A model generated the notes under the pieces. It had not been told where the DNA came from, did no database searches, and was given only the letters and a program-made list of their open reading frames with translations. A DNA stretch of 58,579 nucleotides. It comes from an uncultured Acidimicrobiales bacterium (lineage in GTDB: Bacteria > Actinomycetota > Acidimicrobiia > Acidimicrobiales > SZUA-35). Below are positions 24,460 to 33,703 of the stretch, piece by piece (position 1 is the first letter of the stretch; the number at the start of each line of letters is the position of its first letter). The stretch spans positions 1 to 58,579 of the forward strand of contig CALHFG010000080.1 of assembly GCA_938029215.1 (NCBI GenBank), in the 5' to 3' direction. A program made the position numbers and the translations under genes.

Positions 24460-26697
24460 ATGTCGCACCTCTTATACCGAATGGGCCGTTTCGCAGCCCG
24501 CAAGCCGTGGACGGTGGTGGGAGCATGGCTCCTCGTCGCCGTCATTGTGGTTGGCGCCTCAGCCACGGTTGGAAAGGACCTTGAGGACTCGTTTGCTGTT
24601 CCAGGGCTCGATTCGCAGGACGCACTTGATCTGCTGAACAAAGCTGAGTCCGACCAAGCTGGGCTAACCGCACGGGTGGTGGCAACGCCGATCGGGTCCG
24701 GTGAGACCTTCTTTGACTCTCCCAGGGCCCAAGCCGATCTCGCGAAGGTGCAGGACATCTTCGCCGAACTTCCGAACCTCGTTGGCCTCGGCGATCCTGC
24801 CGGGGCACTCGCATTGGGAGCTCCGAACGCGGTGCAAAGTGGTCAGGTCTCACCCGACGGTGACGTCGCCCTGATCAACCTGCAGTATGTGGTCGTCGAA
24901 GACCTCAGCCCCAAAGACCTCGAGCTCTACACCGAGGCATTGGAGCAATCCCGGGTTGCCGCACCTTCGCTACAAATCGAGGGAGGCGGTGAGCTGTATT
25001 TCACCTTTGAAGAAGCCGAGACCGGCACGGGCGAAATGATCGGCCTCATCGCCGCCGTGGTCATTCTGTTGCTTGCCTTCGGTTCGGTCATCGCCATGGG
25101 GCTTCCTATCGGGATGGCACTGTTTGGCCTCGCTCTCGGCATAAGTTCGATGTCACTGATCAGTTACCTGGTCGATATTCCTTCCTGGGCCCCTCAGATG
25201 GGCAGCATGGTCGGGCTGGGGGTCGGGATTGACTACGCACTCTTCCTCGTCACCCGCCATCGCGAGTTTCTTGCCCGAGGAATGACGGTTGAAGAATCGG
25301 TCGGTCGTGCAGTCGCCACGGCGGGCCAGTCGGTGATATTTGCTGGAGGCACCGTGGTAATCGCCATCCTCGGTCTGGCGGTTTCAGGTATTCCCTTCAT
25401 GACGGCGGCAGGTATTGCCACCTCGGTGATTGTGTTGATCATGGTCGTGGCGTCTGTAACCCTCCTGCCCGCATTTCTTGGGCTCGCCGGCCACTGGATA
25501 AACCGGCTCGGTATCCATCGCCGTTCGGTGGACACCTCCGAGGTCGGACGTGGTTGGGAGCGTTGGGGCGCTCACGTCACCAAGTACGCCTGGCCCTACA
25601 TGATTGGCACAACCCTGTTCCTCTTGGCGCTTACGGCACCGATCCTCGGTTTGCGACTTGGCTTTCCCGATGACGGAGCGCAGCCGGAGTCCAAGACCAC
25701 CCGGCGCGCCTATGACCTGCTGGCCGACGGGTTCGGCCCCGGTGTCAACGGGCCGCTGATCATTGCAGTGGATATTTCAGCCGACGGTACCGTCGTTGAA
25801 CCCCTGGCTCTTGCGATCGCCGCTGATGAGGGCGTCGCCGCAGTGGCGCCGGCGGATGTGAACGTTGAAGCTGGCGTTGCCACCATCGTGGTGTTCCCAA
25901 CAACCTCACCCCAGGATGACGCCACAGTCGAGACGGTGCAGCGGCTCCGCTCGGAGGTCTTCCCCGAAATCCTCGCCGACAGTGAGGCGAAGGCACATGT
26001 TGGGGGACTTACCGCCAACTTCGCCGACATCGGGGACAAGATCAACGATCGACTCCCTGCCTTTATCGCCGCCGTGATCCTGCTGTCATTCCTTCTACTC
26101 ACGCTGGTCTTCCGGTCGATCTTGGTGCCGCTAAAGGCGGCGCTGCTCAACCTGCTGAGTATCGGTGCGGCCTATGGCGTGCTGGTCATGGTCTTCCAGA
26201 ACGGCTGGGGCAAAGAGCTCATAGGGCTTGAAACAACGGTTCCGATCGTCTCGTTCATCCCGATGTTCATGTTCGCCATTCTCTTCGGACTGTCGATGGA
26301 CTACGAGGTGTTCTTGCTTTCCAGGGTTCGTGAGGACTACCTGGAGAGTGGCGACAATGACGCTGCGGTGATCTCGGGGATCTCGAGTACAGCTCGGGTC
26401 ATTACGTCGGCGGCCCTCATCATGATCTCGGTCTTCTCCGGGTTCGTGCTCGGTGAGGACCCGATCATCAAGATGCTTGGTCTCGGGCTCGCGACAGCCA
26501 TCTTCGTTGACGCCACCATCGTGCGAATCATCCTGGTGCCGGCAACCATGAAGCTCATGGGGGATGCGAACTGGTGGCTCCCGAGCTGGTTGGACCGCAT
26601 CATGCCGACGATCGACATTGAGGGTGAGGCCGGATTGCCTGCTCCCGAATTCGAACGACCACTTGTTGTTGAAGAGAAGGAACTCGTCGGGGTCTAG
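24460..26697 (+). CDS. MMPL-family (RND superfamily) transporter
   Basis: A 745-residue transporter of the actinobacterial MMPL family. It has an N-terminal transmembrane helix (WTVVGAWLLVAVIVVG), a soluble porter domain, five more helices including VGLGVGIDYALFLVTRHREF, then a repeat of this layout with FGLSMDYEVFLLSRVREDYL. The paired G-x-D-Y motifs are those expected for proton-coupled family members. The start is ATG 24460 with ribosome site GGGAG six bases upstream. Typical substrates are lipids or hydrophobic compounds. It is divergent from the two-component system and probably controlled by it. Confidence 0.92.
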   Translation: MSHLLYRMGRFAARKPWTVVGAWLLVAVIVVGASATVGKDLEDSFAVPGLDSQDALDLLNKAESDQAGLTARVVATPIGSGETFFDSPRAQADLAKVQDIFAELPNLVGLGDPAGALALGAPNAVQSGQVSPDGDVALINLQYVVVEDLSPKDLELYTEALEQSRVAAPSLQIEGGGELYFTFEEAETGTGEMIGLIAAVVILLLAFGSVIAMGLPIGMALFGLALGISSMSLISYLVDIPSWAPQMGSMVGLGVGIDYALFLVTRHREFLARGMTVEESVGRAVATAGQSVIFAGGTVVIAILGLAVSGIPFMTAAGIATSVIVLIMVVASVTLLPAFLGLAGHWINRLGIHRRSVDTSEVGRGWERWGAHVTKYAWPYMIGTTLFLLALTAPILGLRLGFPDDGAQPESKTTRRAYDLLADGFGPGVNGPLIIAVDISADGTVVEPLALAIAADEGVAAVAPADVNVEAGVATIVVFPTTSPQDDATVETVQRLRSEVFPEILADSEAKAHVGGLTANFADIGDKINDRLPAFIAAVILLSFLLLTLVFRSILVPLKAALLNLLSIGAAYGVLVMVFQNGWGKELIGLETTVPIVSFIPMFMFAILFGLSMDYEVFLLSRVREDYLESGDNDAAVISGISSTARVITSAALIMISVFSGFVLGEDPIIKMLGLGLATAIFVDATIVRIILVPATMKLMGDANWWLPSWLDRIMPTIDIEGEAGLPAPEFERPLVVEEKELVGV

Positions 26698-27020
26698 ATC
26701 ACGAACGGTCGGCGCTCCTGCCGCTCCCAGCGGGGGTGCCGACCTTCGGTTGCCGCGTGTAAGAAAGAGGAAAAGTGATGAGGCCGCCCGATCCCATCAG
26801 AGGTCGGACGGCCTTTCATCATTCTCGCCCTTGGCAGTGGTCTGCCGAGTGGCTGTGCGTTGACTCCATGCCCGTAGAGTCATGCACGCAACTACCCAAC
26901 GGACGATAAGACTCGGTTCTAAAGCGCGATCCCGTCAGACCCCATTTTTGGTAGCTGCGGGACACGACCGCTTGTCGGTCGGGTCAGCTTGCCACGTCAG
27001 CACGGGAGTACCATGGGGGT
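26698..27020. other. 323-base gene-free interval before ispH
   Basis: This holds the hairpin terminator listed separately (26782-26816) and about 200 bases before ispH that must contain its promoter. No convincing -35/-10 pair, small gene or RNA was seen; the short open frames here extend from or into neighbouring genes in other frames. Confidence 0.6.
26782..26816 (+). terminator. hairpin terminator after the MMPL gene
   Basis: GGCCG-C-CCGA (26782-26791) pairs with TCGG-A-CGGCC (26804-26813) around a 12-base loop, with one internal mismatch, followed by TTT; outer GATG (26777-26780) and CATC (26817-26820) can extend the stem. It lies 84 bases after the MMPL stop codon. The T-run is short, as is common in GC-rich actinobacteria. 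Confidence 0.6.
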
Positions 27021-28058
27021 GTGAGCGACGCTTCGGTAGACCAAGTTCTTCTCTGTGCGCCTCGTGGATTCTGCGCCGGAGTGGAGATGGCGATCAAGGC
27101 TCTGGCCTGGATGGTTCGAGCATTCGAACCACCCGTCTACTGCTATCACGAGATCGTCCATAACAAGCTGGTCGTCGACCGGTTCATTGAGCGTGGAGTT
27201 GTCTTCGTCGACGACGTTTCCGAGGTGCCGATCGGCCGACCAATCATGCTGAGTGCCCACGGCAGCGCCCCCGAGGTTGTGGCGGCCGCTCAAGAGCGTG
27301 GGTCCTATGTCGTCAATGCTGTTTGCCCATTGGTTACCAAGGTGCACCACGAAGTGAAGGTCCGCGTTAGTAAGGGATACCGAATCGTCTACGTCGGCCA
27401 TGAAGGTCACGAAGAGGCCGTGGGCACCATGGCGGTCGCTCCAACCTCGATCAGCAGGGTGGAATCGGTTGAAGAGGTTGCGGCGCTGCCCGACTTCGAA
27501 GAACCGACCGCTCTCCTCGCGCAGACAACCCTGAGCCATCGAGAGTGGAGCGAAGTCGCAGACGCAGCGAAGGAGAAGTTTCCAGACATCTGGCAGCCGG
27601 GTCGTTCCGACCTGTGTTTTGCTACCACGAATCGACAGAGCGCTCTGATGGCGATTGCGGACCGCTGTGACGCAATCGTGGTCATCGGCTCGGCCAACTC
27701 GAGCAATACCAACGCTCTGGCCAAGCTCGCTTCCGAAGCGGGCTGTGACCGGGTCTACCGAATCAACGGCCCCGATGAACTTCCGTCTGATCTTTCCGGC
27801 ACGGTCGGAGTCACGGCCGGAGCATCTGCTCCCGACGATGTCGTGGCGGCCGTGATCGCATCGTTGGACCCAAGCAACGGAGTCGAAGAAGTCAAAATCA
27901 CCGAGGAAGACGAGTACTTCGCGCCGCCCCGCGACATTCGTGATCTGCTGGGGGCTCTCGACGTTGCCACAACCGTCGGACTGGGCGGGGACCTCGATGC
28001 CCGGCCCCTTCTGGAAGACAGGCGAATCAACGCCACGGACGTGCTGCTGAAACTCTGA
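27021..28058 (+). CDS. ispH: 4-hydroxy-3-methylbut-2-enyl diphosphate reductase
   Basis: A 345-residue iron-sulfur enzyme, last step of the MEP isoprenoid pathway, producing IPP and DMAPP. The three cluster cysteines are C18 (RGFCAGV), C102 (NAVCPLVTKVH) and C199 (SDLCFATTNRQ); EIVHNK (H47), SAHG (H80) and the GHEGHEE loop are also present. The start is GTG 27021. It belongs to the scpA-der block but is isolated here between two inserted segments. Confidence 0.97.
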   Translation: MSDASVDQVLLCAPRGFCAGVEMAIKALAWMVRAFEPPVYCYHEIVHNKLVVDRFIERGVVFVDDVSEVPIGRPIMLSAHGSAPEVVAAAQERGSYVVNAVCPLVTKVHHEVKVRVSKGYRIVYVGHEGHEEAVGTMAVAPTSISRVESVEEVAALPDFEEPTALLAQTTLSHREWSEVADAAKEKFPDIWQPGRSDLCFATTNRQSALMAIADRCDAIVVIGSANSSNTNALAKLASEAGCDRVYRINGPDELPSDLSGTVGVTAGASAPDDVVAAVIASLDPSNGVEEVKITEEDEYFAPPRDIRDLLGALDVATTVGLGGDLDARPLLEDRRINATDVLLKL

Positions 28059-28069
28059 GCTGGCGGTGC

Positions 28070-29503
28070 CTAGCAGCTCAAGTTTCCGAAGTTCCAGCTG
28101 GCTATGCCGTATGATGGGACGACAGGGTTCACACAGAGTGAAGCTGACAGGTCCTCAGCAGCCGGGCGTTCGCTGGAGCGGATCGCGTTGAGCCCATCGC
28201 CCGACAAACCCGTTAGTAGGTAGTTGCTGTCGACTTCGACCATCTTGAGGTTGGTGTTGACCACGATCGCTTCCGGATTTGCGGCCGAGAACGCCAGAAC
28301 GGTTATGCCGAGGCTCAGCACCAAGGTTGTGTGGCTCCAACGCTCTGCCCAAGCCGAACCCGTTGCCCGAGCGATGACGACCACGCTGAAGACACTCAAC
28401 CAGGCGAGGAACCATGCGACGCTCAGTCGGAGCATCGTGAGACCAAACTCGCTTATGTAGTACCCGAGTCTGAGGAACGAGGCGCCGATGAGCAAAAGCA
28501 GTTCGGCACCGATGACCGTTGACGCCAGCCTGAATGATCGACCCCGTGCTTGGCTGGGAAGTCCGCTTACGCTGGCGGCGAGCCGAACCGCAATCAGCAC
28601 GATCGCAGCAACCGCAACGAGCTGGAAGAAACCCTCGCGAGCGTATTCGGCCACGGTCAATCCCTCGGTTTGCAGAATCTGATCGGCTGCGCCCAACGCG
28701 ACCGAAACTTGAACGGCACACCACGCCCCAAGGACTGCGACAATCGTTCCGAGAACTGCCTTCGCTTCCAACTGGAATCGTCCGATCCTGCTACGTGGTC
28801 CTTCGATCTCCTCGGGGCTCAGGTAGCTGATGAAACCAACGATGATGGCGCCAAGAGCACCGACCGCGATGGTGACGGTGTGCCCAACGGTGGGACCGGC
28901 CTGCGCATTGGACAGCAACGATGCGCTTACCGAGTCGCCGCTGGCGAGTAGGGCAACCAAGAGGAGTCCCAGCGAGCCTGCGACAACCGCGGATCGGAAG
29001 ACCGCAACCGCGGGATGACCGACGCCCCTGCCCACCCGGTCGACCACACTCACCGCCCAACGGGCCGAGGCGACCGAGCTAAGGATGCCGTTGCGTAGGC
29101 CAGTGATCCAAGGCTGATGATGGCTGGTGAGCTGGTTGGTCCCCACCGAAAACGTGAGCCCAGCGGCCGCAATCATGGCCGGCACCGTCACCCAGTGCGA
29201 GGTTCGAAGAGTCAGGACGATCGACAGGGCGAACGCAAGGCCGAGAGCGGCGTGATCAATCGTCCGCATGCGGCCACTCCGCTGAGAAGCGGTGACAGCA
29301 ATCAGCGCCGCGACAGCGATGAACCCGGCCAAGGTGTTGTGGCCAACCCGAAGCGCAAAGTTGCCAGCGATCCCGGCTGACGCCACTGCTGGCCAGAAGA
29401 CCACTGCCGCCATCGGATCCGGGGGTGGTGCAAGGCGAGGCGCACGAACGTGGGGCGGAGGGGGAGTTTGGGCGCGTTGAAGCACGTCGTTGTCGGTGGT
29501 CAT
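28070..29503 (-). CDS. DUF4173-family multi-pass membrane protein
   Basis: A 477-residue membrane protein with a short proline-rich N-terminal tail (residues 10-30) and about ten or more hydrophobic segments. GLTVAEYAREGFFQLVAVA and FGLTMLRLSVAWFLAWLSV are the recurring motifs of DUF4173 proteins. The last 90 residues, past the final helix, carry two cysteines and are probably extracellular. It lies 30 bases downstream of a histidine kinase on the same strand, so a sensory or signal-transmitting link to that kinase is possible. The function of the family is unknown. Confidence 0.75.
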   Translation of the reverse strand: MTTDNDVLQRAQTPPPPHVRAPRLAPPPDPMAAVVFWPAVASAGIAGNFALRVGHNTLAGFIAVAALIAVTASQRSGRMRTIDHAALGLAFALSIVLTLRTSHWVTVPAMIAAAGLTFSVGTNQLTSHHQPWITGLRNGILSSVASARWAVSVVDRVGRGVGHPAVAVFRSAVVAGSLGLLLVALLASGDSVSASLLSNAQAGPTVGHTVTIAVGALGAIIVGFISYLSPEEIEGPRSRIGRFQLEAKAVLGTIVAVLGAWCAVQVSVALGAADQILQTEGLTVAEYAREGFFQLVAVAAIVLIAVRLAASVSGLPSQARGRSFRLASTVIGAELLLLIGASFLRLGYYISEFGLTMLRLSVAWFLAWLSVFSVVVIARATGSAWAERWSHTTLVLSLGITVLAFSAANPEAIVVNTNLKMVEVDSNYLLTGLSGDGLNAIRSSERPAAEDLSASLCVNPVVPSYGIASWNFGNLSC

Positions 29504-29533
29504 ATGGTGTTCCTTTACTTGACTAGCTGGTAC

Positions 29534-30547
29534 TTAGCTGGCCGGCAGTTGAACCTGGATGATGGTGCCAGCGGGGTGGTTGCTATGAACGGAGATCGTT
29601 CCATGGTGTAGCTCTACGATGCGTTTGCAGATTGCCAAACCGAGCCCGGCACCGCCGCCGCCAGTGGGGCCAGTCCCGTCGGCTTGCCAGAATCGTTCAA
29701 AGACTCGCGAGCGAAGTTCGGGCGGGATGCCGGAGCCCTCATCGGCGACCCGGATGGTCAACGTCTCACCGTCGCCGCGAGCTTCGATCACGACGGGCGA
29801 ACCGAGTGGAGCGAACCGCAAGGCGTTGGCGACTAGGTTGGAAAACAGCTGGTGAAGCATCTTTTCGTCGGCGGAAAGGCCCAGGGGGCCGTCGAGGTTC
29901 AGTTGAACTTGGGCCCCGGGGTGAAGCATTTGAGCTTCGTGCGCGACCTGTTTGAGGAGAACTCCTGATGCCACAAGTTCACGATGGGGCATGAACGTGG
30001 CAGCCTCGAGCCGCGATAGATCGAGCAGCTGACGGACCAACCCGCTGAGATGCTCGGCCTGTTGGAGCATTCGTTCCATGACCTCAGGAGACGGGTCGGT
30101 TACCCGATCGACAAGGTTCTCCAGTTGGTTCTGGATCGCGGCCACCGGCGTTCGCAGTTCATGCGACGCGTTGGCGATGAACTCTTTCTGTTGCCTGTCC
30201 ACTTCGGCGAGCTGGGCAGCCATGTCGTTGAGGGATGCAGCGAGCTGTCCGATTTCGTCGCTGGACTCGGTATGGACCCGCTTACCGAAATCGCCCTCTG
30301 CGATTCGTTGCGCCTGCTGGTTCATGGCTCGAAGTGGTGACGTCATTCCTCTCGCCAGGAACTGCACGGCGATGAGCGCCAGGGAGCCGGCGACGATTGG
30401 CCGGATCCAAACTGGCCATCCCAACGCAAATCCAAGCTGACTCGTTGCCGCGGTTACGGCGACGGCCGCCACGATCACCAACGACCATTTGGTTTTGATG
30501 CTGGTGACTGCAACGAGCGGAGAACGTCGTCGGGGGTGTGCCTTCAT
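29534..30547 (-). CDS. OmpR-type sensor histidine kinase
   Basis: A 337-residue kinase with two hydrophobic segments (about 22-42 and 48-66) separated by only a few residues, so no extracellular sensor domain. It then has a HAMP domain (LRAMNQQAQRIAEGDFGKRV), a HisKA domain with H129 in FIANASHELRTPVAAI, and an ATPase domain (N box LFSNLVANALRFAP; G boxes VADEGSGIPPE and GGAGLGLAICKRIVELH). Its start overlaps the regulator stop (ATGA). Lacking an input domain, it may take its signal from a partner such as the DUF4173 protein. Confidence 0.92.
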   Translation of the reverse strand: MKAHPRRRSPLVAVTSIKTKWSLVIVAAVAVTAATSQLGFALGWPVWIRPIVAGSLALIAVQFLARGMTSPLRAMNQQAQRIAEGDFGKRVHTESSDEIGQLAASLNDMAAQLAEVDRQQKEFIANASHELRTPVAAIQNQLENLVDRVTDPSPEVMERMLQQAEHLSGLVRQLLDLSRLEAATFMPHRELVASGVLLKQVAHEAQMLHPGAQVQLNLDGPLGLSADEKMLHQLFSNLVANALRFAPLGSPVVIEARGDGETLTIRVADEGSGIPPELRSRVFERFWQADGTGPTGGGGAGLGLAICKRIVELHHGTISVHSNHPAGTIIQVQLPAS

Positions 30548-31254
30548 GAATCTGGTGCCACGGAGACGGCATAGCCGACCCCATGGACGGTTCGGATCAG
30601 ATCGTCACCCGTCTTGCGTCGGATCGACCGGACGTGACTATCCACGGTACGGGATCCGTTGCTGTCGTTGTAGCCCCACACACGGTGCAGCAATGCTTCG
30701 CGGCTCAGAACACCGCCCTGCGCCTCGACCAGTACTCGTACCAGATCGAACTCGGTAGGGGTGAAGTGAATATGCGCGCCGTGATAACTGGCGAGGCGGC
30801 GGTCGGTGTCCAGGGTTAGGCCAGCGTGCTCAATCGTGGCCGCGGTGGGTTCGGTCGTTGCCGAGCGCCTAAGGACGACCCGGATTCGGGCGACAAGCTC
30901 GCGCATCGAGAACGGCTTGGTGAGGTAATCGTCGGCACCAAGGCCGAGACCGACCAACATGTCCGATTCGTGATCTCTTGCGGTAACCATGATCACGGGA
31001 ATGCGCTTTTGAGCGTGCACCTGGCGACAGACTTCCAAGCCGTCAAAGCCGGGCAGGTTGAGATCGAGCACAATGAGATCCGGCGAGCCGTGGAGGGCGG
31101 CTGCGACCGCAGCGGGGCCGTCGATGGCGACCGACACGTCGAATCCCTCCCCTTCAAGCCGGGCCTGCACCGCGTCGGCGATATCGGGTTCGTCCTCGAC
31201 GACGAGCACCGTTGGTCGCCGTAGGTCTCCTGATCGCCACATTTCGCTGCTCAC
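30544..31254 (-). CDS. OmpR/PhoB-family response regulator
   Basis: A 236-residue regulator. Its receiver domain (TVLVVEDEPDIADAVQARL) has phosphoacceptor D64 in LIVLDLNLPGFDG and the switch lysine in YLTKPFSMREL; the winged-helix effector has FTPTEFDLVRVLVEAQGG and RTVDSHVRSIRRK. GTG 31254 is chosen because it has GGGGA at ribosome-site distance; ATG 31242 has none. It heads a regulator-kinase-DUF4173 operon. Confidence 0.92.
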   Translation of the reverse strand: MSSEMWRSGDLRRPTVLVVEDEPDIADAVQARLEGEGFDVSVAIDGPAAVAAALHGSPDLIVLDLNLPGFDGLEVCRQVHAQKRIPVIMVTARDHESDMLVGLGLGADDYLTKPFSMRELVARIRVVLRRSATTEPTAATIEHAGLTLDTDRRLASYHGAHIHFTPTEFDLVRVLVEAQGGVLSREALLHRVWGYNDSNGSRTVDSHVRSIRRKTGDDLIRTVHGVGYAVSVAPDS

Positions 31255-31550
31255 AAGTCCCCACAGTAGAGAACCGTTGCAAAGAAGTCCGTCCCAAGAT
31301 CTGCAGATATTGTGAAGAAACGACAGACCTGGAGCTAGGAAAAGCAGAACGCAGGCCCGCAATGGTCGGAGGTCTCACCTGTCTTTCCCGTTGACACCCC
31401 GTGAGAGCGAACTCAGAAGAAGTGTCCCGTTTGAGAGAAAGCGGGGAGCGATCCGAACGTTGGGGACCTGCGCTGTCTTCATGTTGCACCCGAAGGCTCT
31501 AACGGTCAAGAAGCTTCTGAAAATCGACCCACGTGCAGGACCAACGTCGG
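31255..31550. other. 296-base intergenic stretch
   Basis: This lies between the Cfa-type gene (ending at 31551) and the response regulator (starting at 31254), both on the minus strand. It should contain the promoter of the two-component operon. No clear hairpin, repeat, small gene or palindrome was recognised. Confidence 0.4.
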
Positions 31551-32906
31551 TTACACCGGTCGAAGGTCGAGGCCGTTGGGGCGCCATTCGGGACCCACCA
31601 GGACCAGTTGGTTGACACTGCAGTGACGCTCTGTGAAGGCAGCTTCGCAGTATGCGAGGTAGAAACGCCACAGTCGGATGAAACGTTCATCGAGACCGAG
31701 TTCCTTTATCTGTTCGAGTTGCTCATCAAAGCGCAGTCTCCATTGTCGTAGCGTCTCGGCGTAGTGGGCTCCGAAGTCTTCAACATCAAGTAATTGGAGG
31801 TGGGTGTGGCGACTAATGACCTCGCTAATCTTGCCAATCGAGGGCAGAAACCCGCCGGGAAAGACGAAGCGAGCAATGAAGTCTTCGGTGTTCTTGGTTC
31901 GTTCATAACGGCGATCGGGGACACAGATGGCTTGAAGTCCGGCCATGCCGTCTGCAGTGATATTGGATTCGATTGCTTGGAAGAAGGCGGGGTAGTCGCG
32001 CCAATCGACCGCTTCGATCATTTCAACGCTAATGAGTCGATCGGCGGGAGCGCCGGCTGCGGTCGAAAGGTCTCGCCAGTCTTCCTCGAGCAGTCGAATT
32101 TGGTTGGGTAGGACGTGTTCGTGCGCTTCGGCAGACTTGACCCGCCGGTTAGCCTCGGCGTACTGCTCCCGGCTGATCGTGGTCGAGGTGACACGCGCCC
32201 CGAACTCCGAAGCTGCTCGCAGCGCTAGACCGCCCCAGCCGGTTCCGATTTCGGTGAGCGACATACCTTCGGTGACGCCTAGCTTGCGAAGAAGTCGGTC
32301 ATATTTGGCTCGACTGGCGTCGGCTAGTGGCATGTTCGGGTCGGTAAAGACCGCACTGCTATAGGTCATCGTTTCATCGAGAAACAGCTGAAAAAAGCTG
32401 TTACCCAGGTCGTAGTGGGCTCCGATGTCTTCCCGGTTCTTCGTGCGGTCGGGGCTAGGAGTCAGGCGTCGGACTCTGTCCATAACCGGGTTGGTCAGAT
32501 CTGCCATGCGATTACGAATCTCATCCAGGGTTGCCATGTTGCGAGCACCCACCCGCACTACAAGATCGGGGTCTTCGCTGTGCCACCAGCCCTCGATGTA
32601 GCCGCGCCCCAAGCCGATCGATCCCTCGGTCGCGAGGTGCCACCAGGCCCGCGGGTCCAGCACCGTCAGGGTTGCTTCCAGCCCATCACCTGGTCCATAG
32701 ACCGACACGTCGCCATCTTCTGCGATCACAAACGCATCACGATGCATGCGGTCGAGGACCTTCATCACCACGGTCCGGGCGGCCCGATACCGACGGTTGT
32801 ACCGAGCTCGCTGCCCCAGCCCGGCCGGATCGGGGTGGGTCGAAAGGCGAGCCTTCTGCAAAAGAGGCTCGGGCTGAGCAGAGGGGCGGGGGGAGAGTGA
32901 AGTCAC
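31551..32906 (-). CDS. cyclopropane-fatty-acyl-phospholipid synthase-family methyltransferase
   Basis: A 451-residue SAM-dependent enzyme acting on membrane phospholipid acyl chains. An N-terminal lipid-binding domain (residues about 50-150) is followed by DIGAHYDLGNSFFQLFLDETM, the SAM motif LTEIGTGWGGLALRAA and ISREQYAEANRR. FIARFVFPGGFLPSIGKISE is also characteristic. It may add a cyclopropane or methyl group to unsaturated chains. It is the third gene of a COG2907-DUF1365-Cfa unit, 8 bases after the DUF1365 gene. Confidence 0.9.
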   Translation of the reverse strand: MTSLSPRPSAQPEPLLQKARLSTHPDPAGLGQRARYNRRYRAARTVVMKVLDRMHRDAFVIAEDGDVSVYGPGDGLEATLTVLDPRAWWHLATEGSIGLGRGYIEGWWHSEDPDLVVRVGARNMATLDEIRNRMADLTNPVMDRVRRLTPSPDRTKNREDIGAHYDLGNSFFQLFLDETMTYSSAVFTDPNMPLADASRAKYDRLLRKLGVTEGMSLTEIGTGWGGLALRAASEFGARVTSTTISREQYAEANRRVKSAEAHEHVLPNQIRLLEEDWRDLSTAAGAPADRLISVEMIEAVDWRDYPAFFQAIESNITADGMAGLQAICVPDRRYERTKNTEDFIARFVFPGGFLPSIGKISEVISRHTHLQLLDVEDFGAHYAETLRQWRLRFDEQLEQIKELGLDERFIRLWRFYLAYCEAAFTERHCSVNQLVLVGPEWRPNGLDLRPV

Positions 32907-32914
32907 GAAACTCC

Positions 32915-33703
32915 TCAGTGAGACAGCTCGCCCTGGGAGGGGCGTCGCTTGCGGGGGTGGGGGACGAAAGGCACGCCTTTGGCCGCCAGTCGAGCGGCCT
33001 GAGCATGGATAGCGAATGAAACGGTTCGGGTGGAGAGGGCGCCTCGAGTGAGGGCTCGACCGAGTGCAGATGCGGTTGGACGTTCACGACCGACCCGCAA
33101 GGCCGTCTCGACGATCGGTTGTTGGTTGTCCCGATCGAGGACGTCGATCCGGATCTCCAATTCCGGAGCATCGTCGGTGATCGAGAGTCGATATCGATAG
33201 TCCTCGTCCAAGAACGGGGAAACGTGCAGTGTCTTGTCGAACTCCGTCGACCATGTGACGTCATCGGCGGTTGTCAGAGCAACCGGATACTGCGTCCGCT
33301 CTTTCCATGGCGTATTGGTGACCTCGGCGATTGCCCCAACCGGTCGGTCAGGGTCGGAGTGCCAGGCCACGAAAACCGTAATCGGGTTGAACATCCATCC
33401 CCATCGCCGAGGCTGGCTCAGCATCCGAACAGCGCCCGTTGGCCGGTAGCCGAGGACCGGCGTGAGAGCGCTTCGGACTTGGCTCGCAAGGGACCCTTCG
33501 GCGATTGTTCCGTAATCCGAGCGTCGAATCCTTCCCGGGGCCATTCGTGTTGAGGACCACAGCGGATGCTGGTCGGTGAGTTCGTCTGGCTGGTCCGGAT
33601 CGATCCAGATGTGGCTGACGTCGTAGGAGAACTGGTTCACCGCCGGGTAGTTACGGCGATGCCATACCTTCCCGTTGCATAGCGCGGCGGGTCCTGCCTT
33701 CAC
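32915..33703 (-). CDS. DUF1365 protein
   Basis: A 262-residue protein. Family motifs include NGKVWHRRNYPAVNQFSYDV near the N-terminus, LSQPRRWGWMFNPITVF in the middle and EVTNTPWKERTQYPV. GTG 33703 overlaps the stop of the upstream FAD gene (GTGA) and starts right before the family's first conserved block; the longer frame to 33790 lies inside that gene. Members occur almost always between a COG2907 flavoprotein and a Cfa-type methyltransferase. The molecular role is not established; a part in acyl-chain modification is inferred. Confidence 0.88.
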   Translation of the reverse strand: MKAGPAALCNGKVWHRRNYPAVNQFSYDVSHIWIDPDQPDELTDQHPLWSSTRMAPGRIRRSDYGTIAEGSLASQVRSALTPVLGYRPTGAVRMLSQPRRWGWMFNPITVFVAWHSDPDRPVGAIAEVTNTPWKERTQYPVALTTADDVTWSTEFDKTLHVSPFLDEDYRYRLSITDDAPELEIRIDVLDRDNQQPIVETALRVGRERPTASALGRALTRGALSTRTVSFAIHAQAARLAAKGVPFVPHPRKRRPSQGELSH

